Source: Methanobrevibacter_A sp964431035
Lineage (GTDB): Archaea > Methanobacteriota > Methanobacteria > Methanobacteriales > Methanobacteriaceae
Assembly: GCA_964431035.1 (NCBI GenBank)
Contig: CAYSIF010000001.1
Coordinates: 1-64,000, forward strand
DNA length: 64,000 bases
Direction of reading: 5' to 3'
Below the pieces are notes generated by a model. It was not told where the DNA came from. It saw only the letters and a program-made list of their open reading frames with translations, and searched no databases. A program made the position numbers and the translations under genes. This document shows positions 18,638 to 26,416 of the stretch, in pieces (position 1 is the first letter of the stretch; every line of letters begins with the position of its first letter).

Positions 18638-19648
18638 TTATATTTTGTTAGATAATTCTACAAATAATTCTAATTGTTTTTTAGCTTCACCATTATCTAT
18701 AAGGTTTTCTGCTAACTCTACACCGTCATTTAATGATTTTACTTTGTCTGCAACATATAATCCTGCAGCTGAGTTAAGAACAACTGCATCACGTTTAGGG
18801 CCTTTTTCTCCATTTAATATTGAACGTGTTATATTTGCATTAAAATCAGCATCTCCACCGGTTAAATCTTCTTTTTTACAAGGTTTGATGTTGAAGTCTT
18901 CAGGTTTAATTGTGTAGGATTCTATTTTTTTATCTCGTATTTCAGATACTTTTGTAGTTGAGCTAACTGAGATTTCATCTAGTTTATCCATTCCATAAAC
19001 AACCATTCCTCTTTTAACACCAAGGTTTGATAGAACTTCTGCTAATGGTTCTACAAGAGCTTCATCATAAACTCCCATTACTTGCATTGTTGCTCCTGCT
19101 GGATTAGCTAATGGTCCAAGAATATTGAATATTGTTCTTATTCCTAATTCTTTACGTATTGGTGCAACATATTTCATAGCAATATGGTAATTTTGTGCAA
19201 ATAAGAAGCAAATATTAATTTCATCTAATAGTTTTCCACATTTTTCAGATGATAAGTTAATATTAACTCCTAATGATTCTAATACATCTGCTGCTCCTGA
19301 TTTGCTTGATGCTGCACGGTTACCGTGTTTTGCTACAGGAACACCTGCAGATGAGATTACAATTGATGATGTTGTTGAAATATTAAAAGAGTTAGAACCA
19401 TCACCACCAGTTCCAACAATTTCTAGTACATCATAATCATTTAGTAATTTAACACAATGAGATCTCATAGCTTCTGCAGAAGCTGTGATTTCATCAATAG
19501 TTTCACCTTTTAAGGATAAAGCTGTTAAATATGCACTCATTTGCACATCACTTGCTTCTCCTTTCATAATTTCATCCATAGAATTTTTAGCTAACTCGTA
19601 AGATATATTCTCATTATTAGCTAATTTTAAAATAGCATCCTTAATCAT
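18638..19648 (-). CDS. trpD: Anthranilate phosphoribosyltransferase
   Basis: Transfers phosphoribose from PRPP to anthranilate. 336 aa from the ATG at 19648. The PRPP/Mg motif is VGTGGDGSNSFNIST near residue 78, followed by KHGNRAASSKSGAADVLE and the GPLANPAG and VVYGMDKLDE segments. I prefer the ATG at 19648, five bases after AGGTGA. An upstream in-frame GTG at 19657 is part of that ribosome binding site and is unlikely to be the start. It begins 11 bp after trpG. In Methanothermobacter trpD is last in the operon; here it is third. Confidence 0.97.
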   Translation of the reverse strand: MIKDAILKLANNENISYELAKNSMDEIMKGEASDVQMSAYLTALSLKGETIDEITASAEAMRSHCVKLLNDYDVLEIVGTGGDGSNSFNISTTSSIVISSAGVPVAKHGNRAASSKSGAADVLESLGVNINLSSEKCGKLLDEINICFLFAQNYHIAMKYVAPIRKELGIRTIFNILGPLANPAGATMQVMGVYDEALVEPLAEVLSNLGVKRGMVVYGMDKLDEISVSSTTKVSEIRDKKIESYTIKPEDFNIKPCKKEDLTGGDADFNANITRSILNGEKGPKRDAVVLNSAAGLYVADKVKSLNDGVELAENLIDNGEAKKQLELFVELSNKI

Positions 19649-19659
19649 CAATGTCACCT

Positions 19660-20277
19660 TTAAATATATTCTTTTATGAAATTAGTAATAATTATTAAAC
19701 CATCCTCTGTTAAAATTGATTCTGGATGGAATTGTAAACCATAAACTGGATATTCTTTATGTTTAACTGCCATAATTTCATGTTCTAATGTTCTACTTAT
19801 TACATTTATATCTTCTGGCAAGGAATCTTCAACTAATGCAAGTGAATGGTATCTTGCAACTTTAATATTATCTTTAAAACCCTTAAATAAGGTTTCATCA
19901 TTTAATGTTACAGTTGATGTTTTACCATGCATTATCTGATTTGCATAGGATATTTTTCCACCAAATACTTCACATATTACTTGATGACCTAAACATACGC
20001 CAAGTATTGGAATTTTATCATAGAATTCTTTTACTACTTTTGAACATACTCCTGCATCTTCTGGTTTTCCAGGTCCTGGAGATAGTATGATAATATCAGG
20101 TTGAAGTTCTTTTATTTCATTTATTGATAGTTCATCATTTCTTATAACTTTTATTTCATCAAGAATTTTATAGGATTCTTCATCTAAGTTTATATTCTTT
20201 ATTTTACTTATTGCAATTCCTATGAACTGGTATAAATTATATGCAAAACTATCATAATTATCTATTAAAAGAATCAT
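19660..20277 (-). CDS. trpG: Anthranilate synthase glutamine amidotransferase subunit
   Basis: Supplies ammonia from glutamine to TrpE. 205 aa class I amidotransferase beginning MILLIDNYDSFAYNLYQF. The oxyanion strand is SPGPGKPEDAG, the nucleophilic Cys is in ILGVCLGHQVI (near residue 96), and the His/Glu pair is in YGLQFHPESILT near the end. The ATG overlaps the trpE stop by 4 bp and has a strong GGAGGGG ribosome binding site within trpE, so translation is coupled. It is not fused to TrpD or TrpE. Confidence 0.97.
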   Translation of the reverse strand: MILLIDNYDSFAYNLYQFIGIAISKIKNINLDEESYKILDEIKVIRNDELSINEIKELQPDIIILSPGPGKPEDAGVCSKVVKEFYDKIPILGVCLGHQVICEVFGGKISYANQIMHGKTSTVTLNDETLFKGFKDNIKVARYHSLALVEDSLPEDINVISRTLEHEIMAVKHKEYPVYGLQFHPESILTEDGLIIITNFIKEYI

Positions 20278-21773
20278 TCTACCCCTCCGTCTGCTGTTTC
20301 TAATGCTTTTATTACTGCTGCTGCTTTGTTTAATGTTTCCTGATATTCTAATTCCGGTACACTATCTGCAACAACACCTCCACCAGAACGTATGAAAACT
20401 TTATTATTACGTGAAAATGCTATTCTAATTGCAATACAAGTATCCAGGTTACCTGATAAGTCAATATAACCTATTGCTCCACCATATATTCCTCGTTTAT
20501 TATTCTCTAATTCATTAATAATTTCACATGCTCTTATTTTAGGAGCTCCAGATAATGTTCCAGCAGGTAAAATTGAATCAATAGCAGATAATGGATCTAA
20601 ATCCTTTCTTAAAATTCCTTCAACAGTTGAACCAATATGCATAACATGAGAAAATCTTTCAATATTCAAATATTTATCTACTTTAACAGAACCAATCTCT
20701 GATATTTTGCCAATATCATTTCTACCTAAATCTACAAGCATATTATGTTCTGCTAATTCTTTCTCATCATTTAATAAATCTTCTTCTAATTCTTGATCTT
20801 CTTCTTCTGTTTTTCCTCTTGGTCTTGTACCTGCTAATGGGAATGTGAAAACCTTATTATCTTGAACTTTAACTAATGTTTCAGGTGATGCGCCTGCAAT
20901 TTCAATATCATCACTTGAAAAATAAAACATATATGGAGAGGGATTTGTTGTTCTTAAAACACGGTATGTGTCAAATAAACTTCCAGATATTTCGGCTTCT
21001 ATCCTATTAGAAGGTACAATTTGGAAGATATCTCCTTCATGAATGTAATGTTTTGCTTTTTCAACAATTCCACAATATTCTTCCTGTGTAAATGATGGTT
21101 TGAAATCAGATTTTAATTTTAAAGGTTCTATATCTGCAGGTTCTCCTTTTTTTATAATATTAATTACTTCTTTGATTTCTTTTTTAGCATTATTGTAATT
21201 TTCTTCAAGATTACTTGTTGGCATATTTACAATAACATATATTTTTTGTTTGAAATTGTCAAATACTATTACTTTATCAAATAACATTAAATCTATATCT
21301 TTAAATCCATCTTGGTTTTCTGCATCAAGTTTTAAGGAAGGTTCACTGTATTTTATATAATCATATGCAAAATATCCTACAAGTCCCCCCGTAAATGGAG
21401 GTAATTCTTTTAATCTTGGTGTTTTATTTTCTTTAATAATTTTTTGTATGTACTTTTTTGGATTATCTGTTGTTGTGGTGAATGTTTCTGTATTATCTAG
21501 ATTAGTTGTTTGATAATCTCCTTTTATTGTTACTTCTCCGTTTTGACATGTGAATTCTATTAGTGGATTGAATCCTAAGAATGTGTATCTACCCCATTTT
21601 TCTGTGTCTTCTATACTTTCTAGCATGTAACAATGTTTACTTATTTTTTTAAGTCTTCTCATTACTTCTATTGGTGTGTTACTGTCTGAATATATTTCAT
21701 AACTTATTGGTATTCTTTTGTATTCTTTGTTTTTTGCTAATTCTTTTATTTTTTCTATTTTTGGGTAGTACAT
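20274..21773 (-). CDS. trpE: Anthranilate synthase component I
   Basis: Chorismate to anthranilate, first committed step of tryptophan synthesis. 499 aa. The N-terminal CYMLESIEDTEKWGRYTFLG contains the LES-type tryptophan feedback site. The catalytic domain shows GDIFQIVPSNR, GASPETLVKV, PLAGTRPRGKTEEED, ELAEHNMLVDLGRND, HVMHIGSTVEG, GTLSGAPKIRA and the IRSGGGVVADSVPE end. First gene of the operon; a promoter with TGTACA-like boxes lies just upstream, so transcription is probably repressed in tryptophan excess. AGGTT lies upstream of the ATG. Confidence 0.97.
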   Translation of the reverse strand: MYYPKIEKIKELAKNKEYKRIPISYEIYSDSNTPIEVMRRLKKISKHCYMLESIEDTEKWGRYTFLGFNPLIEFTCQNGEVTIKGDYQTTNLDNTETFTTTTDNPKKYIQKIIKENKTPRLKELPPFTGGLVGYFAYDYIKYSEPSLKLDAENQDGFKDIDLMLFDKVIVFDNFKQKIYVIVNMPTSNLEENYNNAKKEIKEVINIIKKGEPADIEPLKLKSDFKPSFTQEEYCGIVEKAKHYIHEGDIFQIVPSNRIEAEISGSLFDTYRVLRTTNPSPYMFYFSSDDIEIAGASPETLVKVQDNKVFTFPLAGTRPRGKTEEEDQELEEDLLNDEKELAEHNMLVDLGRNDIGKISEIGSVKVDKYLNIERFSHVMHIGSTVEGILRKDLDPLSAIDSILPAGTLSGAPKIRACEIINELENNKRGIYGGAIGYIDLSGNLDTCIAIRIAFSRNNKVFIRSGGGVVADSVPELEYQETLNKAAAVIKALETADGGVE

Positions 21774-21827
21774 TTTTCTTTTGAACCTTTTCTTATTTTT
21801 TTATAATGTATATAAATATAATACTAA

Positions 21828-21863
21828 TGTACTATTTAAACCTTTATAGTACACTTTTGTACA
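21828..21863 (-). promoter_or_regulatory. trp operon promoter with three TRP-box-like sites
   Basis: On the minus strand, TTTAAATA (21833-21840) is a good TATA box ahead of trpE. It is flanked by TGTACT (21828-21833) and AGTACA (21848-21853); together these form an 8-bp inverted repeat, TGTACTAT-N10-ATAGTACA. A third box, TGTACA, lies at 21858-21863. The box starts are 20 and 10 bp apart, one face of the helix. In Methanothermobacter the repressor TrpY binds TGTACA boxes at the trpE promoter, so I infer the same type of control. No trpY gene lies in this window. A second TATA-like element, TATATTTATATAC, lies nearer the start codon. Confidence 0.7.
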
Positions 21864-24704
21864 TTATTTTCCTAACTTAGAAGACAAATAATTATAAACA
21901 TCCTCACGAACAGGATACTTTAAATCCAATTTAAAATTAACAATAGGTAACTCCTTACCTTTATCATTCATAATAGTCTTCTGTTGGGGATTTCTTGGAA
22001 TTACAGGACCTATATAATAAAATTCATGCCCCTCATCATCACTTTTCTTAATAAATAAATGCAAAACTAAACCAGAATCCTCATAACCCATAATCTCCAC
22101 AGGCTCTTTACTATCTAACTTAACATTAGAACGAGTCATCCAACTAAAAGTTTCATTATCAATGAAAACATCCTCATATTTAGTACTCTCAGAAATATCT
22201 TCCTCCTTATCATAAGTAACAAAGATAGGACAAGTTCCATGCTTAATACGATAACCATAAACAGTAGAACTATCATCATGAGGCCAATTTAATAATCTAC
22301 AAACATCATATCTAGAATATTTTTCATATAATTTTAAATTAACACCATTAGTTTGCCCATGGAATTTATCTAAATACTGTTTTAGACCATATTCCATAAT
22401 ATCATTGAAAAATTCTAAAAATATCTTATTGGATAAAGCCTTTCTAAAACCATAACTTACTGAGAATATATCTCCCTCTTTTATAAAGAAATTAACATTA
22501 GGATACTTTTCAAGATCCTTTGTAACATCAAACTTTTTATCTAAATAATTGATAGCATTAGAAATACTCTTATAATCATTGTTAATATTGAATTCTTTGG
22601 ATAGAATATCATTTATAGAATTTATAGATACCCAACCCCTTTCACATAACTCTCTTAAGATTATTAATTCATGAGGACGTTTACTATAAGCTAACTTTAA
22701 AGTCATAAATTGCAAATACTCTAAGATAAATTCATCATCTATAACAACTTCATAATCTTTATCTACTTTTTTAATAAAATTATAATAAGTTTTATAAGGT
22801 TTAATAGATTTTTTAATATAATTTATAATAACAAGTGGGTCAACATCCCCAAATTCATAAAAATCATTGAAATTCGGAACGCGTCCCAATTTGAATTTAA
22901 GATTCATATAAACGTTTTTTAGATAATTTAACCTACTTAAATTAGATTTATTAATACTGTTAATTATTCTTTCTTTACTTATCTTATCAAAGCTAACAGA
23001 ACTAATTCCTGGAATTTCACCACCGTTCATCCATTTACGATGATTATCCTTCATACCTGTTCTATCACCAGATAAAGCCATAGGAATAAGGAAATTATTA
23101 TCATAATTCCCAATAAAATCAATAATTACAACATAATCCTTATTTTTAACTTTTCTTAAACCCCTACCTAACTGTTGTAGGAAGATAATTGTTGATTCTG
23201 TAGGTCTAAGCATTATAATTTGATTAATTTCAGGAATATCAATACCCTCATTAAAAATGTCAACAGTGAAAATATAATCTAATGTATCTGTGCGCGTATC
23301 TGAGACTAAACGATCTATAGCTTCTTCACGTACTTGTTGATTATCTTCACCAGCTAAGCTAAGTGTATTATAACCTATTTTATTGAATTTTTCAGATAAT
23401 TCTGCTGCAATATCCTTCCTACTGCAAAATATTAAACCTTTAACACGATTTCCCGAATATCCGAAGTATTCTGCTTTTTGAATAATATGTCTAACTCTTT
23501 CATCTGATGTTAAATAGTTAAAATCTTCTTTTTCATGTAATTCATCATCATCCAATGTCATTACATCAGATATTCCAAAGTAATGGAACGGGCATAGCAT
23601 ATCTTCTTTTAATGCATCTTGTAATCTTATTTCATATGCAATATTATGATGGAATAATTCATAGATATCAAAATCATCACTACGATCTGGTGATGCTGTC
23701 ATTCCAAGATAGAATTTTGGTTTGAAGTAGTCCATAACTCTTTGATAAGTTTCGGCTCCTGCATGGTGACTTTCATCTATTACTATGAAATCAAAATTGT
23801 CTTTATCAAATTTTGAATGAATATCCTCTTTACCCATTGATTGTATTGTGCTGAAAATAAAATCTTTATCATAGTCTTTTCTATTTCCAGATATTAATCC
23901 AAAGGTTTTAGTATCTTTAAATACATTTTGATAGGTTTCTAATGCTTGTTTTGCAATTTGTTCACGATGTACTAAGAATAATGCTTTTTTTGGATTTATT
24001 TCTTTTAATGCGAATGCTGATGCATATGTTTTTCCTGTTCCTGTTGCACTTATTAATAATGCTCTAGATTCTCCATTTTCATAGAATTTAACTAGTCTTT
24101 TCGTGAAATCTTTTTGCATTTCATTGGGTGTGAATTCTTCTTCTTTTGCTAGAGATTTTTGAAATTTAGATGCATTATCTTTATTTTCAAGATAAAATGT
24201 TTCATAATCTTTAATACAATCTTCTAATGGTGTTGCATCCTCCCAATGTCTATTAAATTCATCTATGACATCATAATATAATGATCCATCTAAATTTGAT
24301 CTTGTTAATAGGTTCCATTCTTTGTTTATTGTTAATGCCTTTTGTGTTAGGTTACTGCTTCCAATAATTATATTATAAAATGAGTCATGCTTGAATATGT
24401 AACCCTTTGTGTGGAACCCATGATCTAGGTCATTAACTCGATACATTTTAACTGTGATGTTTTCTAAAGCATTTAATCGTTTTAATGCATCTGGATGTGT
24501 GAAGCATAGATAATCTGTTGTTATTATTTTTCCTTTAATTCCTTTTTCCTCTAAATCTTTTAAATCTTGTAGTAGTGGAGTTATTCCACTGTCTGTTATG
24601 AATGCTACACTAATATAAAATTCATCACAATCTATTAGTTCATTTTTAATTGTTGATAATACTTGGACTTTTCCAGGTCCATTAAATATGAAATCTGATA
24701 CCAT
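21864..24704 (-). CDS. PLD-like nuclease / superfamily 2 helicase / DUF3427 fusion protein
   Basis: A 946-residue, three-part protein. Residues 1-165 form a phospholipase-D-like domain with one HxK site (His98, Lys100) followed by IIIGSSNLT. Residues 190-570 are an SF2 helicase: Walker A SATGTGKT at 219-226, motif II DESHH at 310-314, TASPDR, and motif VI QQLGRGLRK. The remainder ends in a DUF3427-type region (about 780-940) with NWPHDDSSTVYGYR and EFYYIGPV. Such fusions resemble restriction/defence or DNA-repair helicases; a single HxK suggests a dimeric PLD site. It lies directly after a NUDIX gene (28 bp) on the same strand, and its stop is one base from the trp boxes. The biological role is unproven. 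Confidence 0.87.
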   Translation of the reverse strand: MVSDFIFNGPGKVQVLSTIKNELIDCDEFYISVAFITDSGITPLLQDLKDLEEKGIKGKIITTDYLCFTHPDALKRLNALENITVKMYRVNDLDHGFHTKGYIFKHDSFYNIIIGSSNLTQKALTINKEWNLLTRSNLDGSLYYDVIDEFNRHWEDATPLEDCIKDYETFYLENKDNASKFQKSLAKEEEFTPNEMQKDFTKRLVKFYENGESRALLISATGTGKTYASAFALKEINPKKALFLVHREQIAKQALETYQNVFKDTKTFGLISGNRKDYDKDFIFSTIQSMGKEDIHSKFDKDNFDFIVIDESHHAGAETYQRVMDYFKPKFYLGMTASPDRSDDFDIYELFHHNIAYEIRLQDALKEDMLCPFHYFGISDVMTLDDDELHEKEDFNYLTSDERVRHIIQKAEYFGYSGNRVKGLIFCSRKDIAAELSEKFNKIGYNTLSLAGEDNQQVREEAIDRLVSDTRTDTLDYIFTVDIFNEGIDIPEINQIIMLRPTESTIIFLQQLGRGLRKVKNKDYVVIIDFIGNYDNNFLIPMALSGDRTGMKDNHRKWMNGGEIPGISSVSFDKISKERIINSINKSNLSRLNYLKNVYMNLKFKLGRVPNFNDFYEFGDVDPLVIINYIKKSIKPYKTYYNFIKKVDKDYEVVIDDEFILEYLQFMTLKLAYSKRPHELIILRELCERGWVSINSINDILSKEFNINNDYKSISNAINYLDKKFDVTKDLEKYPNVNFFIKEGDIFSVSYGFRKALSNKIFLEFFNDIMEYGLKQYLDKFHGQTNGVNLKLYEKYSRYDVCRLLNWPHDDSSTVYGYRIKHGTCPIFVTYDKEEDISESTKYEDVFIDNETFSWMTRSNVKLDSKEPVEIMGYEDSGLVLHLFIKKSDDEGHEFYYIGPVIPRNPQQKTIMNDKGKELPIVNFKLDLKYPVREDVYNYLSSKLGK

Positions 24705-24732
24705 AGTATAGTTTCCCCCTTTATTTTTTAGT

Positions 24733-25122
24733 TTAATATTTTTCTTTTAGTGCTTTTATAACATCTATGTCTGCTGGTAACCATTCTATTGAGTCTATTT
24801 CTTTTATTGTTAACCATTTGCTGTCATTGTGTTCTAGTAGTTCTATTTTTCCTTCGGTTACTTTTGATAAGTAGCAGTGCATGGTTAAGTGGAATTCTGG
24901 ATATGTGTATTCTATGGTTGTTAAGAATTCGTATGGATCTATTTTTACATTTAGTTCTTCCTTTATTTCCCGTATAAGTGCTTGTTTTTGTGTTTCTCCA
25001 GTTTCTATTTTTCCTCCAGGAAATTCCCACATGTTTATAAATTCACCATAGCCTCTACGAGTTGCTAAAAATTTATTATCCTTTTCTATTATTGCTGCAA
25101 CGACTTCTATTGATTTTTTAAT
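24733..25122 (-). CDS. MutT-like NUDIX hydrolase with apparent ATT start codon
   Basis: Hydrolyses a nucleoside diphosphate linked to another group; most like MutT/CTP pyrophosphohydrolase proteins. The NUDIX box begins GGKIETGETQKQALIREI and continues KEELNV. The conserved first strand (IEVVAAIIEKDNKFLATRR) and the EFINMWEFPGG turn are in frame upstream of the first ATG at 25032, so the ATG would cut away a third of the fold. Between the in-frame TAA at 25135-25137 and that ATG there is no ATG, GTG or TTG. ATT at 25120-25122, seven bases after AAGG, gives a 129-residue protein of normal family length. It precedes the PLD-helicase by 28 bp, so the two are probably co-transcribed. Confidence 0.85.
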   Translation of the reverse strand: MKKSIEVVAAIIEKDNKFLATRRGYGEFINMWEFPGGKIETGETQKQALIREIKEELNVKIDPYEFLTTIEYTYPEFHLTMHCYLSKVTEGKIELLEHNDSKWLTIKEIDSIEWLPADIDVIKALKEKY

Positions 25123-25209
25123 AGTAAAACCTTCTTAAAACTTTTTATTGTATTATATTTTTGTATTTTTATTATAATAAAATTTATTTAATAGTTATGT
25201 ATTAAAAAT

Positions 25210-25827
25210 ATGATTATTATGAAAATGAGATTTACAAGTCAAGAAGTTATTCATTTAATTGTTGCTTTTATAGTTATATCCTTAGGATTTTCAATAACAA
25301 TTACAGGTAGAAATTTTAATAGTTTAACTGTTGTTTTACCGATAGTTATGATTGGTGCTGGTTTAGGTTTTATTTTTCATGAAATTGGGCATAAACTTAG
25401 TGCTATACATTATGGTTATTGGGCAGAGTTTAGAATGTGGCCAACAGGTTTAGTTATATCTTTAATAAGTTCTTTTGCAGGTATTTTAATTGCGATACCT
25501 GGTGCTGTTAATATTTATGGACAGTTATCTGATAGGGAAAATGGTGTTATTAGTGTTTGTGGTCCTATAGTTAATTTGATTTTAGCACTTATTTTTATAA
25601 TAATTAGTCATATTTATTTGCCTGTAGATTTTTATACTGCTAGTGTTATTTATTTAATTTGTAATCTTGGGTATCAGATTAATGCTTATCTTGCTTTCTT
25701 TAATTTATTACCTATTGGTATGCTTGATGGTGCTAAAGTAGTGAGATGGAGCCCTTTAGTTTGGATTGTTACTATAGTAATTGCTGGAATATTATCTTTT
25801 GGACATATGATTAATTTAACTTTTTAA
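25210..25827 (+). CDS. Membrane site-2-type zinc metalloprotease (M50 family)
   Basis: Intramembrane protease with five or six hydrophobic helices, 205 aa. The zinc site HEIGHKLSAIHYG is near residue 59, and the second metal motif, in NLLPIGMLDGAKV, is near residue 172. Members of this compact archaeal branch lack a PDZ domain; substrates are unknown, but such enzymes usually cleave membrane-bound regulators or small proteins. The start is uncertain: ATG at 25210, 25219 or 25225 are all in frame, and only weak TGAT-like sequence precedes them. It is divergent from the NUDIX gene (87 bp) and convergent with the zinc-ribbon gene. Confidence 0.85.
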   Translation: MIIMKMRFTSQEVIHLIVAFIVISLGFSITITGRNFNSLTVVLPIVMIGAGLGFIFHEIGHKLSAIHYGYWAEFRMWPTGLVISLISSFAGILIAIPGAVNIYGQLSDRENGVISVCGPIVNLILALIFIIISHIYLPVDFYTASVIYLICNLGYQINAYLAFFNLLPIGMLDGAKVVRWSPLVWIVTIVIAGILSFGHMINLTF

Positions 25828-25890
25828 TTAATCATATTTTTTTTTATAGATTCTAGATGAGAGTTAATATTTTAGTGGATTTTTTAGTTA

Positions 25891-26208
25891 TTATCCTAGC
25901 ATTAATTTGAATTTTTCCCATTTACTGTCTGTTTTGCTCATTTTTATCTTTTTTGCTGCTTCGGAGTTTGGAGCGTATCGTAGGATTTCTTCATCTGTTA
26001 GGATGCCTGGTTTTGGTTCTATTTCGGCACGTGTTTTGATGAATTTTGTGCTTACGTTGACTAATCTTCTTATTTCTTCTTCTCTTAGTTCTTCTATTAG
26101 TCCCACGTGTCCTGTGTCTTCTGTGGAGTATTTGCTTCCACATGCGTTACATATTAGTAAACCATTTTCTTCTTTGAAATTATGACTTCCACAATTTTCA
26201 CATTGCAT
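25891..26208 (-). CDS. Small protein with N-terminal zinc ribbon, function unknown
   Basis: 105 residues. The N-terminus MQCENCGSH, then LLICNACGSKY, provides four cysteines of a TFIIB/primase-like zinc ribbon. The remainder is helical and charged, with ELREEEIRRLVNVSTKFIKT and an acidic PGILTDEEILRYAPNSE segment. A nucleic-acid- or protein-binding role is likely but nothing more specific can be said. CAGGTT precedes the ATG. It is divergent from the large secreted protease gene and convergent with the M50 protease gene. Confidence 0.7.
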   Translation of the reverse strand: MQCENCGSHNFKEENGLLICNACGSKYSTEDTGHVGLIEELREEEIRRLVNVSTKFIKTRAEIEPKPGILTDEEILRYAPNSEAAKKIKMSKTDSKWEKFKLMLG

Positions 26209-26283
26209 AAGAAAACCTGAAATTAATTAATTGTTGTTATTATTAACTATAATTTAATGTTTTAATAATATTAAGTTTTGTTA

Positions 26284-26368
26284 TAAGCTTAAAAAAGTAT
26301 ATATATATATATATTATAAAAACTATTTTAAGCTTATTTTTTAATATAAACTTATTTTTTAATATAAA
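26284..26368 (+). promoter_or_regulatory. Repeat-rich upstream region of the secreted protease gene
   Basis: TAAGCTTAAAA (26284-26294) and TTTTAAGCTTA (26326-26336) are an 11-bp inverted repeat around a (TA)8T tract (26298-26314). Next comes an 18-bp perfect tandem repeat, CTTATTTTTTAATATAAA, at 26333-26350 and 26351-26368. Several TATA-like hexamers lie inside it. The ATG of the downstream gene is at 26417. The layout suggests the promoter and perhaps operator of the gene; it sits in a 208-bp divergent spacer. Confidence 0.5.
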
Positions 26369-26416
26369 AGAAATAATTTTATAAAGCTTATTTAATTAAA
26401 TGGTGGCAAAATTTAA

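Noticed and set aside
24733..25032. Start of the NUDIX gene at ATG 25032
   Set aside because: It would remove the first conserved strand and half of the substrate-binding region that is plainly encoded upstream in frame.
26284..26368. CRISPR array or insertion sequence in the repeat-rich region upstream of the adhesin gene
   Set aside because: Only two tandem copies of an 18-bp unit, no spacers, no transposase and no terminal inverted repeats with target duplications.
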